The notes below the pieces were generated by a model, which saw only the letters and a program-made list of their open reading frames with translations, did not search any database and was not told the origin of the DNA. A program made the translations under genes and the position numbers. From positions 98,860,123 through 98,924,122 of the forward strand of contig NW_026947486.1 of assembly GCF_034190915.1 (NCBI RefSeq): 64,000 nucleotides of DNA, read 5' to 3'. Position 1 is the stretch's first letter, and every line of letters starts with the position of its first letter. This DNA is from Cavia porcellus. Its lineage: Eukaryota; Chordata; Mammalia; Rodentia; Caviidae. This document shows, piece by piece, positions 1-10,757 of this stretch.

Positions 1-699
1 TGAATTATCTACACAGAGGCCTTATCACTGCGATACAACACTAACAAGAAAAGGCCTCTAAAATAGGGTTCTGCTGATCAAAAATAAACCAAGCTATGTG
101 ATCCACTCCATTTATTGTGAATATGGGAATGCAGAGGTCACATAGACTGGGAGAAACAGTAGATAAACCTTTGATAAAAACCCTTGTCCACAGGCACGAG
201 AATACATGTTAAATGAAATGAATTTCTAGCTGCTCTCTCAGCCTGTCTGTTGGTTCTTTTGGAGACAGAAATTATAGAAGTTACAAGTTCAGGGGAGGGG
301 AGGGATGCTCGAAAGACCCTGGTTGAGATGAGCAGGCAGCCTCTAAATGTGTAGTCAATCATGATTACCCACAGAGACTAATGAAGGTTAGCTGGCACTG
401 AGGGAATGTTCTAAGAAGTCTACACACACATGTGTACACACACACATACACATGCACCTCTTTCTACCTGTGCAGATCTGTTCAAATGCCTTGCACATGG
501 TCACACAGAAAATATACACCGGCAATCATCTTGGCATGGCATAAGTGAAGTCCAGGCAAGTAATTCAGCATTTTCCATTGCCAGGCTTTTGTGGTCAGCT
601 ATGAGGGGCTGAAGACAGATGAGGGGGCTAAGGAAAATACAAGAATCAAGGTATATCATGTACAAGTACAAACTTCCTATAATGATTATGATCAGTATG
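1..699. other. No gene seen; short CA/TG-rich patch
   Basis: I see no gene, recognisable repeat or convincing exon here. An interrupted CA/TG-rich stretch lies near 424-452. The open frames in this part are short and low-complexity or are not flanked by splice signals. Confidence 0.5.
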
Positions 700-3600
700 T
701 ATACCCTTTTTATTAAAAAAATTAAAAAGAAGGAGATTAAAGAGGACATAACAACATAATAACACAGGTCAGAATAGAACAATTTAAGCAAAATAGTGTT
801 TCACCACAAGATAACCCAACATAATAGTATCTACCGTAGTGTTGCTTTCCTTGAAATATTTCAGTATAACTTTGTATATTATAGCATCAAACTCAACATG
901 ACAGTTTAAAACCATTCAAGAAAATTAATGCATTACAGGGTGTTTAGAACCAACTGACAGAAAACGAACAATGGTTTCTATATTTTCTCCTTGTCTATAA
1001 ATATTTTGTTTATGCTATCACATATAATAAAATCCAATAAGATATAACATGATAAACTGATGTACACAGAAGAACAAAAGCTTCCTGGGACTTCAAAACA
1101 GGATGATATTAAATCAGGTTTAGCTATTTTATTGTCTTATTTTTTCTAAATAACTGTTCATACCATCACAGACAATAAAATCAAACAACACAGAATAAAA
1201 CCATTCCAATTAATGAATGAAAATATTATGAGGCTTCAAAGCAATATAATGGGAAATCATGTTTACCACATACTTTTATGTACTCTTACCATTTCTTACA
1301 CTAGGAAAACTATTCGGTAGTTATACATGTGAGTTTGATTAATTTCGCTTATGAGTATGGTCTCAAGCTGCGCCCATTTATTTATAAATAGCTCAATGTG
1401 ATCATTCTTTACAGCTGAGTAGCTCTCCATTGTATAAAAATACCACAACTTTTTTATCCATTCCTCAGTTGATGGACACTTAGGTTGTTTCCAAGATCTG
1501 GCAATTACAAATTGTGCTGCTATAAACATGGGTGCACATATATCACTGTGGTATGATGCTTTCAGTTCTTCTGGGAATATGCCTAGAAGTGGGATAGCTG
1601 AAAGAAATGGGAATTCCAATCCCAGCTTTTTGAGAAATCTCCAGACTGACCTCCACAATGGTTATACCAGTCTATACTCCCACCAGCAATGCAGGAAAGT
1701 TCCTTTTTCCCCACAGCCTCTTCAGCATTTGTTGTTGGTAGTTTTCTTGATCCTGGCTGTTCTTTCAGGAGTGAGGTGGAATCTCAGTGAGGTTTTAATT
1801 TGCATTTCTATAATGAGTAATGATGATGACCATTTTTTCATGTATTTCTTTGCCATTTGTATTTCTTCATCAGAGAATTGCATATTCATCTCAGATGCCC
1901 ATTTTTACATTGTATCTTTGAATTTTGGGGGTCTGATTTTTTTTAATTCTTTATAAGTTTTAGACAAAAGTACCTTGTCTGAGGGAAGTTCACTAAGACT
2001 TTTTCCAAGTTTGTGGGTTTTCTTTTCACTATGCTGGAGATTTCATTTGACATGCAGAAACTTTTTAATAAGACTCAATCTCAGTTATTGATTCTGGGAA
2101 GTATTTCCCATGTGGTTTGATTCCTGTTCATGAATTCTCTACCTACACTTATGTCTTATCCAATTTGTCTTCCAATAGATTTAGTGTTTCTGTTTTAATA
2201 TTCAGATCTTTGATCCATTTAGATTTTAATTTAGTACATGGTGATAGACATGGGTCCAGTTTTAGTTTTCGGCATATGGAGAGCCAGTTTTTCCAGCACC
2301 ATTTATTAAAGAGACTGTCATTCTTCCAGTGAACATGTTTGGCCCTTTTATTAAAAATAAGGTGGTTGAGTGTGTTTGTAGTTGTGGTTATATCTTCTAA
2401 TCTGGTCCATTGATCTTCGGCTCTGTTTTGATTCCAGTACCATGTTGATTTTACTACAGTTGCTTTGTAGTATAACTTCAAGTCAGGGATTGTGATGTCT
2501 CCTGCCTTGCCATTGCTGCTTAGAACTTTATTTGCTATTCTAGGTTTCTTCTGCTTCCAGATGAATTTAAGAAGTGATTTTTCTAGATCCATGATGTATG
2601 ATGATGGTATTTTTATTGGGATTGTATTGAATCTGTATAACAGTTTTGGTCAAAAGGCCAGTTTCACAATATTTATTCTTCCTTTCCATGAGCAAGGTAT
2701 GTCTTTCCATTTTCTGAGATCTTCTTTAATTTCTTTTTTCGGTGTATTATAATTTTCCCTATATAGGTCTTTCTCTTCTTTCGTGAGCATAATTCCTAAA
2801 TATTTCATTTTTTTGTTGCTAGTATGAAAGATGTGGATTTCCTTTTTTCTCTCTCTGTGATTTTTTGTTAGTACATAGAAATGCTATTGTTTTTTGAGTA
2901 TTGATTTTGTATCTAGCTACATTGCTGAATTTATTTATTATATCTAGGAGTCTTTCAATGGAGTTTTGGGGGTCTTCTCTGTAGAGTATCATGTCATCTG
3001 CAAATAATGATAATTTAACTTCTTGTCTCCCTATTTTTACTCCTTTTATTTCTCTCTTTTGTCTAATTGCTCTGGCTAGTATTTCTAGTACTGTTTTAAA
3101 TAGAAGCGGTATAATAAGCGGTATAATAAGGGACATGTCTTGTGCCTGATTTTAAGGTAAAGGTCCTTATTTTTTGGCCATTTACTGTGATACTGGCTGT
3201 TGATTTGTCATAGATGGCCATTATTATATTGAGGTAAAGACCATCTATTCTAGTTTTCTGTAAAGTTCTTATCATAAATGAATGTTGGACCTTATCAAAA
3301 ACTTTTTCTGCATCTATATAAATGATCATGTGATTCTTACTTTTGGCTTTATTGATATGGTGGGTTACATTTTTGATTTACGTACGTTGAACCATCCCTG
3401 CATAACTGGGATGAATCCCACTTGGTCATGGTGTATAATCTTGATGATTTGCTGCATCCTATTTGCCAATATTTTATTGAGGAATTTTACATCTGTGTTC
3501 ATTAGGGAGATTGGCCTGCTGTTCTCTTTTTTAGTTTTGTCTTTCTCAGGTTTTGTTACTAGAATAATATTTGCTTCCAGGAATGACTTCGATAAGATTG

Positions 3601-4145
3601 CTTCCCTTTCAATTTCATTGACGAGTTTCAGGAGTATCGGCATTAAGTATTCTTTGTATTTCTTGTGGAATTCTGCAGTGAATCCGTCTGAGCCTGAGCT
3701 CTTCTTTGTAGCTAAGGACTTAATTACGTTATCAATTTCATTACTAGAAATTGGGTTATTCAGCAGTTTTACATCTTCTAGACCTAGCTTTGGTACTTTA
3801 TATGTTTGTAGGGATCTATCTAATACTTCTGTTTTATCAAAACTATGAGAGTAGAGGTTTTCAAAATAGGTGTTGATGATCTTCTGTATTTCCACAGAGT
3901 CTGTAGTGATTTTGCCTATTTCATTCCTTATTGCATGAATTTGAGCTTTTTCTTCCCTTTTTAAATAAGGTTGGCTAGGGGATTATCAATTTTATTTATT
4001 CTTTCAAAGAACCAACTCTTTGATTCATTGATTCTTTGGATTGTTTTCTTAGTCTCTATTGCAGTAGTTTATGCTCTGATTTTTAAAATTTACTCCCTTC
4101 ATTTGGCTTTGGGCTTCACTTGCTCTTCTTTTTCTAGATATATGA
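700..4145 (-). mobile_element. LINE-1, 5'-truncated, inverted
   Basis: Read on the minus strand, this is the 3' half of a LINE-1 retrotransposon. It starts inside ORF2 upstream of the reverse-transcriptase core (near 4,145), runs through the RT and the C-terminal region to about 1,296, and continues into an AT-rich 3' UTR that fades into an A-rich end (T-rich on the plus strand) near 700-730. The 3' UTR shares its A-rich motifs with the HAL1-type 3' ends elsewhere in the window. 5' truncation is the normal outcome of target-primed reverse transcription. Frames are broken several times, so it is dead. I did not find an unambiguous target-site duplication. Confidence 0.85.
1296..3970 (-). pseudogene. 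L1 ORF2 remnant (reverse transcriptase to C-terminus)
   Basis: In order on the minus strand: an RT N-terminal part at 3,895-3,365 with the [12 protein letters not shown] motif; a piece at 3,329-3,096 with I-D-A-E-K-x-F-D-K-V; the catalytic F-A-D-D-M-I-L-Y motif at 3,136-2,819; the palm/thumb side ([16 protein letters not shown]) at 2,592-2,149; and the C-terminal segment at 1,658-1,296 (P-L-L-G-I-F-P, S-W-K-Q-P-K-C-P-S, Y-T-M-E-S-Y-S-A). These sit in different frames separated by stops. A short internal duplication near 3,108-3,130 breaks the reading just after the G-T-R motif. No endonuclease domain remains. The element cannot encode an active enzyme. Confidence 0.85.
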
Positions 4146-6488
4146 GGTGTAGCATCAGGTATGTATATCTAAAATGTACCAGCAACACTAATTTTAAAAT
4201 ATTGGATGATTTTTGTTTTATGCACATAGTATAGTACAAATATGAATCATATGGAATTTTTGAAATTATTAGAGAAACACCATAGTATTAATCCTCCTCA
4301 AAATACAGTGTTTATCTTTTAACACATTTATTTCATCATTCTTGAAACTTTCTGAGGCATTTGTGGAAGTCCTTTCTCTTGCATGTTTCTCATTGTAAAT
4401 CTGTGATTTTTTCTGTGTCCTCAATCACTTGAGAACATTTAACTTCTATGGACACTTTGAACTTTCGGAAGAGCCAGGTGTTTTAAGGCATCATGTCTGC
4501 TAAATAAGTGCACTGATTTTTCAGGGTAATGTCCTGCCTTTCCATTGGAAGTCGCTTAAAACTGCATTCATCATATTTTTATTATAATTCATAAAAGTAC
4601 TAAAAAGACACAAAGTATTGGTTCAAAAAATGACAATAACAGTGACATAAATGCATTCCATATGAGAGGGAAGATTTTGAGGGGGATGACTGAAAATGCC
4701 TATTTAGTATAATTCGATTTACAGACCATATTCTTGATCTGTCATTGTACATATATAAGTCATGCTATTCTGGATTTCATTTAAAATTTTTGAAGGGCAC
4801 ATCCGAATGCATCAGTCACACAGGAGTTAGGCACGTAGAGGTTTGAGAGTCTCTAATTTAGTTTCTGACTGCAACAGCAGAAGAGTAATAAACTGTGGAG
4901 TGGTTTTGGCCCTACACAGTGAAAGGGAGCATGTGTCGTCCAGAACCAGTGGCCTGGGTTCCCATCATGCCCCATTAACTAGGACCCAGCTCTTCTCTCA
5001 CTTGTTGCTCTGGTAGCTCCAGTTCTCTATGTGTGTCTTCTATCAGAGTCAAATCTCCCAGCCTTGGACCATGAGTCAATCAGGAATTGTAGAAGCCTGC
5101 CCCTGTGGTTGCATGAGACGTTGGGTGGGGACATCCAGACACGAACCATGAAATCTCATACCTGGGCTAAAATTTTCTGTGGTTTCTGATGTCGGGCCTC
5201 TTTGTGGCTCTTGAACAAGAGGTCCCACCATCATCTTGTACTGGGCAAGAGGATCATCGAGGTATTGACCTTGAAGATACTTTTCCTGCAGGTGAACTGT
5301 CTGTGCTGCTGCTTTTGGTTTGCACAGACAGGCACAGTGCTGCTACAGAAGCAATGTGAACTCTGAAGTTGGTAGCATGGTGGTAACAAGTTCTGATTTG
5401 GTTGCCTACTATCTCTGTGATTGTGGGCAAGTTAATATTTTTTCCTGGGTCCTATTTTCCCATCATCAGCTTGCAAAAGGTTGGCTCTCTGGGCAGGGGG
5501 AAGGTTAGCAGGGCCTTGAATTTTCCTCACTGACACAAACAGGCCGGAGTACAGTGGTTGAGAAGAGAGAAATCCTGACTCAACACGGAGGAAGATCTCA
5601 GACACGTGACTTGGGGTTTCTGGTGGAAGAAGTTATCTGTTAGAAAAGCCCTTTTTACAATTAATCCTTTAATTTTTCAATCATTCTAGACTGACATGTA
5701 GTTAAACAGAAATGCCCTGTTACTTACTTTCCTAAATTGGCCACATTTTACAAAACTGCATTCCACTGCTACAACTTGGATGTTTAAATTGATCGAGTCC
5801 ACAGAGAGGACTGTTTCCACCTGATGCCTTCCTGCCCACCTCTATCCTGTCCTGTCCTGTCCCACATGCTGACTCCTGCTTCTCCACCATCCGGTCTACA
5901 TGGCTGCATTTGGTTTGGGTACCTATGCAGTCATATCCGCTGTATAGTTCTGCAGCTGGTACTTTTCTCCCCTCAGAGACATGGCATTGAGGATCACGCC
6001 AGATCTTCTGTGTAACAGTACTGACCCCTTGGATTGCTAAGCCACATGCCATGGTATACATGGCCAGTAAAAGGAAAAATTTGCTAAATGAAGAACAATC
6101 GAGTGTTTGTCAGCTTTTGGTTATAAACCTAACTGGTATTATTCTTCAGTTTCATGTAGATTCACATTTGCTTATCTTTTTCTCTGTGAAGCAAAAACAT
6201 TTATTATGCAATTTCATGTATATAGGAATTTTGTGTAAAATACTACAAGGAATAAAATAAATCTTTTATAATGTGAGATTCATTGTACATTATTGACTAT
6301 TTACATGCGCCAAAGTAGCAAAACATAAAAAGAATGCACATATTTGCAACTGCATTTGCTGCAAGTGTAAACGGAAGACAATAAACAAAACAAAGATTTG
6401 CATAGCCAAAGCAATATGAAGAAAAGTACTGATTCTCATTTTGTAAGTAGTGAACTCTTTTTGGTGAGCACTCTGGTAGGGATATTAA
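4146..6488. other. Unique-looking intergenic sequence, no gene recognised
   Basis: Beyond the L1 end I see no exon with both splice signals, no conserved domain and no clear repeat. A minus-strand open frame at 5,732-6,061 (109 codons) is cysteine- and charge-mixed, has no recognisable motif and no paralogue in the other units, so I treat it as chance. T-rich stretches at 6,120-6,300 resemble decayed LINE sequence. Confidence 0.4.
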
Positions 6489-6700
6489 TGGGTTTTTATT
6501 ATTATTATTATTTAAAGAAAAAAAGAGACAAAAAGACCAAACAGAAAAAAGTATAGAAGTAATACAGAATTTCAAAGAAAAATCTTAACATTAAGAAATG
6601 AGTAGTTGATAAGTTACATGTTTTCCTCTTAGAAATAGTTTTCAAGTTACAAACTGAAAGAGTAATAAGATCTAAAATACACAATAGATATTATAAAAAT
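6489..6700 (-). mobile_element. HAL1/L1 3'-end fragment
   Basis: The plus-strand sequence TTTATTATTATTATTATTTA is followed by an A-rich block, AAGTAATACAGAA and a stretch like the ones after 30,370 and 62,900. That order is the inverse complement of the 3' UTR of the HAL1/L1 family in this window. Only about 200 bp is present and it is more diverged than the other copies. Confidence 0.5.
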
Positions 6701-6715
6701 GAAGGGGTATTTATC

Positions 6716-6828
6716 TTTTCTGAGACAGGGTTTCACCACCCAGTTCAGGCAGGCATTAAACTCAGTGATCCTTGTGCCTCAGCCCCCCAAAAGCTGGAAA
6801 CACACACGTCTCACATGGCTCTAGAATC
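6716..6828 (-). mobile_element. B1/Alu-like SINE fragment, antisense
   Basis: The plus strand shows TGAGACAGGGTTTCACC, then a region like the complement of a 7SL-derived SINE body, with CTCAGTGATCCTTGTGCCTCAG and CAAAAGCTGG. This is the usual antisense look of a rodent B1. It abuts the left boundary of the duplicated flank at about 6,820. Confidence 0.65.
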
Positions 6829-7780
6829 ACTTTTATGATGTACTTTGCAATCCTTGTTAGAGAATTCTGAAATCTAATGCATTTATTGTCTTATTGTCAC
6901 CTGATTATTGTTTCTCATTCAAGGTGTCTCTTTTCCATTTCTTTGTGTAATGATTTCGATGATGCTGAGGTTTTGTTTATTGGACTAGGAGACTCTGAGC
7001 TGTATTTAGAGTTTTGGATATAAATAGACACTCCCATGTTTGCATGTGGCCCTCATGCCCACATCTATGCTGGACTGTTTTGCGGAGTAGACATGGCGTC
7101 ATCTTGATGTGATTGGATTGTCTCATGCTCCTGGTATTTTCTCCCTGTCCTTGTAGTTGCTGTTTGAGACAGTGAATTATGGCTCCTCTGGTAGAGCATG
7201 TTCTGAGAGGAGGTGGGGTAGGGGATTCTGATGCCTTCAGAAAGAAGAAAGCTCCAAGGCTTGTGGAATATTGGAGGCAGGATCATTTGGCCATTGGGTG
7301 TGACATTTATCAGACTTGGCTTTTGTAATGACAGATTCTTTAGTTGCCACCTCCCTAGTATTAGTGGACGGTGGAGTATTTCAAACCTGAACTTAGGCAG
7401 AGTGTCTCCTGAAATGAAGGGAACTTGTAAATTTCTATTTTCAGTGGAGGTTTGAGGTCTTTTTCGTCAGGATCTTGAGTTGAAAGCTGTCTGTCTTGGG
7501 GTGGGGAACAACAACCCCAATAGGTTGGGATGTGGAATCCTTCAATGTGTGGGGTCAGGGATGCTCATGAATGGATCCTTGGGCATGGTCAGGGCAGCAG
7601 ACAGAGACTGCTGTTCTTTTGCTGTGGCTCCATTACTTTGGGTATCATGTAGTACAGTTGCCCTTTATGTAGGAGAGAGCTTTGGTCCTGGGCAATGGAC
7701 AGTGTGTTGAATCCTAGGCCTCAGGATGACAGAAATGAGGGAGGCCACACAAATTATGTTTTCATTGACCTCAACACTGC

Positions 7781-7781
<1 letters not shown>

Positions 7782-7846
<65 letters not shown>
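7782..7846. repeat. (TC)n microsatellite
   Basis: A nearly pure TC tract of about 65 bp. The paralogous site near 24,322-24,355 has only a short interrupted CTCTCTTTCCTC run, so the tract expanded in this copy or shrank in the other. Confidence 0.95.
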
Positions 7847-8604
7847 TAAAAGCATTGAAGCAATTAAGACTCTATTACTCAAAATACACCACTGTGGCAA
7901 GGTGACTGTGTTCATGTAAAGGCACTTCAGTATCAGAAACTGCAAGAGGCTCATTCTGACCTACTCACTTATTCTTGAAAGCAGTCAACAAAAACTCCAG
8001 GGAAAGATGCCCTCTGTACACTAGAATAAAAACAGCGTTGCTATCCTCAAGGACTGAAATGTGAAGCCAAGGGAACTCTGTGCATATTGGCACAAAATAT
8101 CTTCCATTTTCTTACACCTCCACAGTTTAGTTCATTTTTCCAACTCACTGTACTCTGTTATCTTCAGTATACGAGTTTGCTCTTCATTTCTTTATATGTG
8201 CTGAAACTGCATGAAAAATACGCATGAAATGAATTTGTATGCTTTTCTCCAGTTGATCTGCCTCTGTGAGTTCAATTGGTAGCCACAGCTGAAAACCTCT
8301 GGCAGGAGAGCAAAGCAGTTCCCTCCTGTAGGGTCTCCATGTAAGGTGGAAATTCCTATTGTCTCTGCAGGGCCTGCTTCTCCTCCAAGCCAGCCTCTTC
8401 CTGGGCCCATGCTTCCCACTTGCGGAGGGAATTTCTCTCTCAGCATCATGTGTTCCTGCCTACCTGTGTCTCCTCCACTCCTCACACTAGGCCTGCTGCT
8501 CTTCTCACCGCAACAATGTCTCAGCAGCCACATTCCCCCTTTCTCCCATGACTCTTCTGTGAAGTTGTCCCTGATGACTCTGGGTGTGACTGAAACTCTT
8601 GTAA

Positions 8605-9128
8605 TCACAAAGGAGCCCCCAAACTGGAGTTTAAAAAATGAGGCAAAAACATATTTTTAAAAAGCAGCTCTGATTTATTTTATCCTGGACCCAGCAACAT
8701 AGTGCAGTTGGAGATTGCAAAAGCTGTGTGTTGTTCCTTTATACTTGTAGCCTTTATGTACATATCACAGTTTACAAAGTAGGGGGTTATGGGCATGGAT
8801 CAGGAAATCTGCTAATGAGGAAGATCTTTGTTTTCCTTAGCAGAGGATAGAGTAGTCTTGCAGTAATTAACAATTCTTTGTCAGCTTATTTTATCACCAC
8901 ATCTGTTATTTGTAGAGGACAACAATGGTTAACATATCAATTAAGTTAGGTTCCCAGGGATTTACAAATCTTTTCAGAGGAGAGCACTGATTATCATATC
9001 AATTAGGTCTGGGGGGGCGGGGGGGACGCATACAGAACAGTATGCAGAGTTACAGGTACTTTGGCATAACACAAATACAAGGAAGCAATAAGGAAGCTCT
9101 GTTTGGTAGTGTACAGGAGAAACCTTCA
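8605..9128. mobile_element. Insertion of about 520 bp relative to copy 2, origin unknown
   Basis: Copy 2 runs directly from its ACTCTAGGTGTGATGGAAACT part to CACAAAAGGGGTAGG near 25,110-25,130. Copy 1 holds about 520 extra bases between the same flanks. The insert contains a T-rich TTTATTTTATCCTGG block, GTTGTTCCTTTATAC and a G-rich run at about 9,011-9,025. It could be a solitary retroviral LTR fragment, but I cannot name a family, and a deletion in copy 2 would look the same. Confidence 0.45.
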
Positions 9129-9371
9129 CACAAAGGGGTAGGACTGTCTATCACCGAGAAATGACGGGATTGCTCTCATAATATCAATGGCACTGTTACC
9201 TTAAAGGACACTCTTGTCCAAGTCCCAGAAACTGATCAGAAAAATGACCTATTCAAATGTTGAGGCAGAGATTACACAAGATGAGTCTAGTGCATCCAGT
9301 AGTCACATAATGGCACACACACGCAAAGGCAGACATTCACACACACATATGCCAACACACAAAGACAGACA

Positions 9372-9372
9372 T

Positions 9373-9417
<45 letters not shown>
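9372..9417. repeat. (CA)n microsatellite
   Basis: A pure CA tract of about 46 bp after an imperfect CA-rich lead-in from 9,317. CA tracts occur at the equivalent positions of the other copies (25,312-25,356 and 60,903-60,939), so the repeat predates the duplications. Confidence 0.95.
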
Positions 9418-9418
<1 letters not shown>

Positions 9419-10396
9419 CTAGGATGCAGGTCAAGGGCAAATAGGAGCCCTCTGAGGGCTGCAACTAGACATGACTGGATGTTTAGCCTCTGTGCATTAG
9501 CAATTCCATATTTCTCCTCACTCTGTTTAGATTGATATTCTGTACCTCTAAATGAGTCTGATCTAGTGAGAATTCTATTCCTGGTAGTGAGGTCCAGACC
9601 CAGAATCACAGAATGTGCAGACTTGAAGTACATTGCTGGGGAGTGAAGTCTTGTGCCCCGAAGTGGGATTATTTACACTCATCACCAAAGCCCACATAGA
9701 GACTGCCTGTGCACACATAAACACTGACTAAGATTGACCCTGTCAAAGACTGTGCATATTCTCACCAATATCAGGACTCTCTCCTCTCTACCCAGCTCTT
9801 GACAACCTGTTCTGCCTCCTAATCCAAGTGTGCACAGAACTTTGTCTTCTGAGCCTCAGCTTTTGCTGCTTTGTCTCGCACCCTGGGATTCTAAGCAGCC
9901 TGCATACTTGATCTAGTGGATGCAGGACGAATGATTCCGTACCTGACGTCGATGATGAGACAGAAGTCTGGGCACAGACTGCGTGTGCTTCAGAGTAAAC
10001 CTGTGATTCACGTGAGTTTCAGGGCAAGAACTGACATTCTACCTGTAACTACTGCCGTCTCATTCTCTGACCCCACATCCAAATACGCCTATCAGAGAGT
10101 CCTTGGGAAAAGAGTCACATACAAGGTAAGCTAGGTTGCAGTGGGGTTCAGTGAGGACACGTTAATTTTGGAGCCATAGAGTTCTTCCTTCAAGTGTTTG
10201 CCTTTATGACCTTGGTGCTAAAGCAGGTCTGGGTGACAAGAAACTCAGTGAAGAGTCCATGTTACAATAAAATAGATGTATTATAATTTTTAGGAAAAGG
10301 GAATGATAACTAATAGGTGGAGATTTTTTTAAAGCACAAAACAAGCACAACCTTTGTTGCAAGGATGGTAGCATGATGCTGAAAATACATTAAAAC

Positions 10397-10491
10397 GGGC
10401 TGGGGATTTAGCTCAGCGGCATAAAAGCCTGCCTTGCAAGCAGGCAGTCGTGAGTTTGATCCCCGGTACCAATAAAAAAATATATTAAAAC
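10397..10491 (+). mobile_element. ID SINE (tRNA-Ala type) with target-site duplication
   Basis: The SINE begins GGGCTGGGGATTTAGCTCAG. It has the Pol III A box (TAGCTCAGCGG), an anticodon-arm region CCTTGCAAGCAGG and a B box (GAGTTTGATCC), then a short A-rich tail. It is flanked by ACATTAAAAC (10,387-10,396) and ATATTAAAAC (10,482-10,491), a 10-bp target-site duplication with one mismatch. The paralogous locus at about 26,341-26,360 shows the empty site. Confidence 0.9.
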
Positions 10492-10757
10492 CCATTCCAC
10501 TGGATGGTCTGAATGGATAAATTGCACATTATATCAATTATGTCTCAAAGAACTATTTTGTAAAAATCAGGAGATGAAATAATTTGCTCATAGGATATAG
10601 TTTGCCAACATTCTCAGGATCATTGGCTCATTTGCTGTGTTCAGGGTATGCTTCCAAAAATTAGAAGAGGGCATCTAACGTCAGCACATCTGCCCTACAG
10701 TCTCTGAATGTTGGTGGAAATCTCTATGTCAGTACTCTGGAGTGCTACACACTCATG

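Larger units (their letters stand above)
6820..10757. repeat. Duplicated 5' flank, copy 1 (no gene attached)
   Basis: Collinear with 23,350-26,624 in the same orientation and clearly alike from the ACTTTTATGATGTACTTTGC start to the CAGTACTCTGGAG end. A diverged third piece lies at 60,395-61,150. In copy 2 this DNA is the 5' flank of the minus-strand LAGE3/CTAG-like gene A. Here the gene itself is missing to the left, replaced by B1 and LINE pieces. Differences from copy 2 include a long TC tract (7,782-7,846), an extra segment of about 520 bp (8,605-9,128) and an ID SINE (10,397-10,480). Open frames here are not conserved between copies, so I see no coding gene. Confidence 0.85.

Noticed and set aside
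9005..9030. G-quadruplex candidate
   Set aside because: Only two long G runs separated by one C, without the four separated runs of a clear motif.
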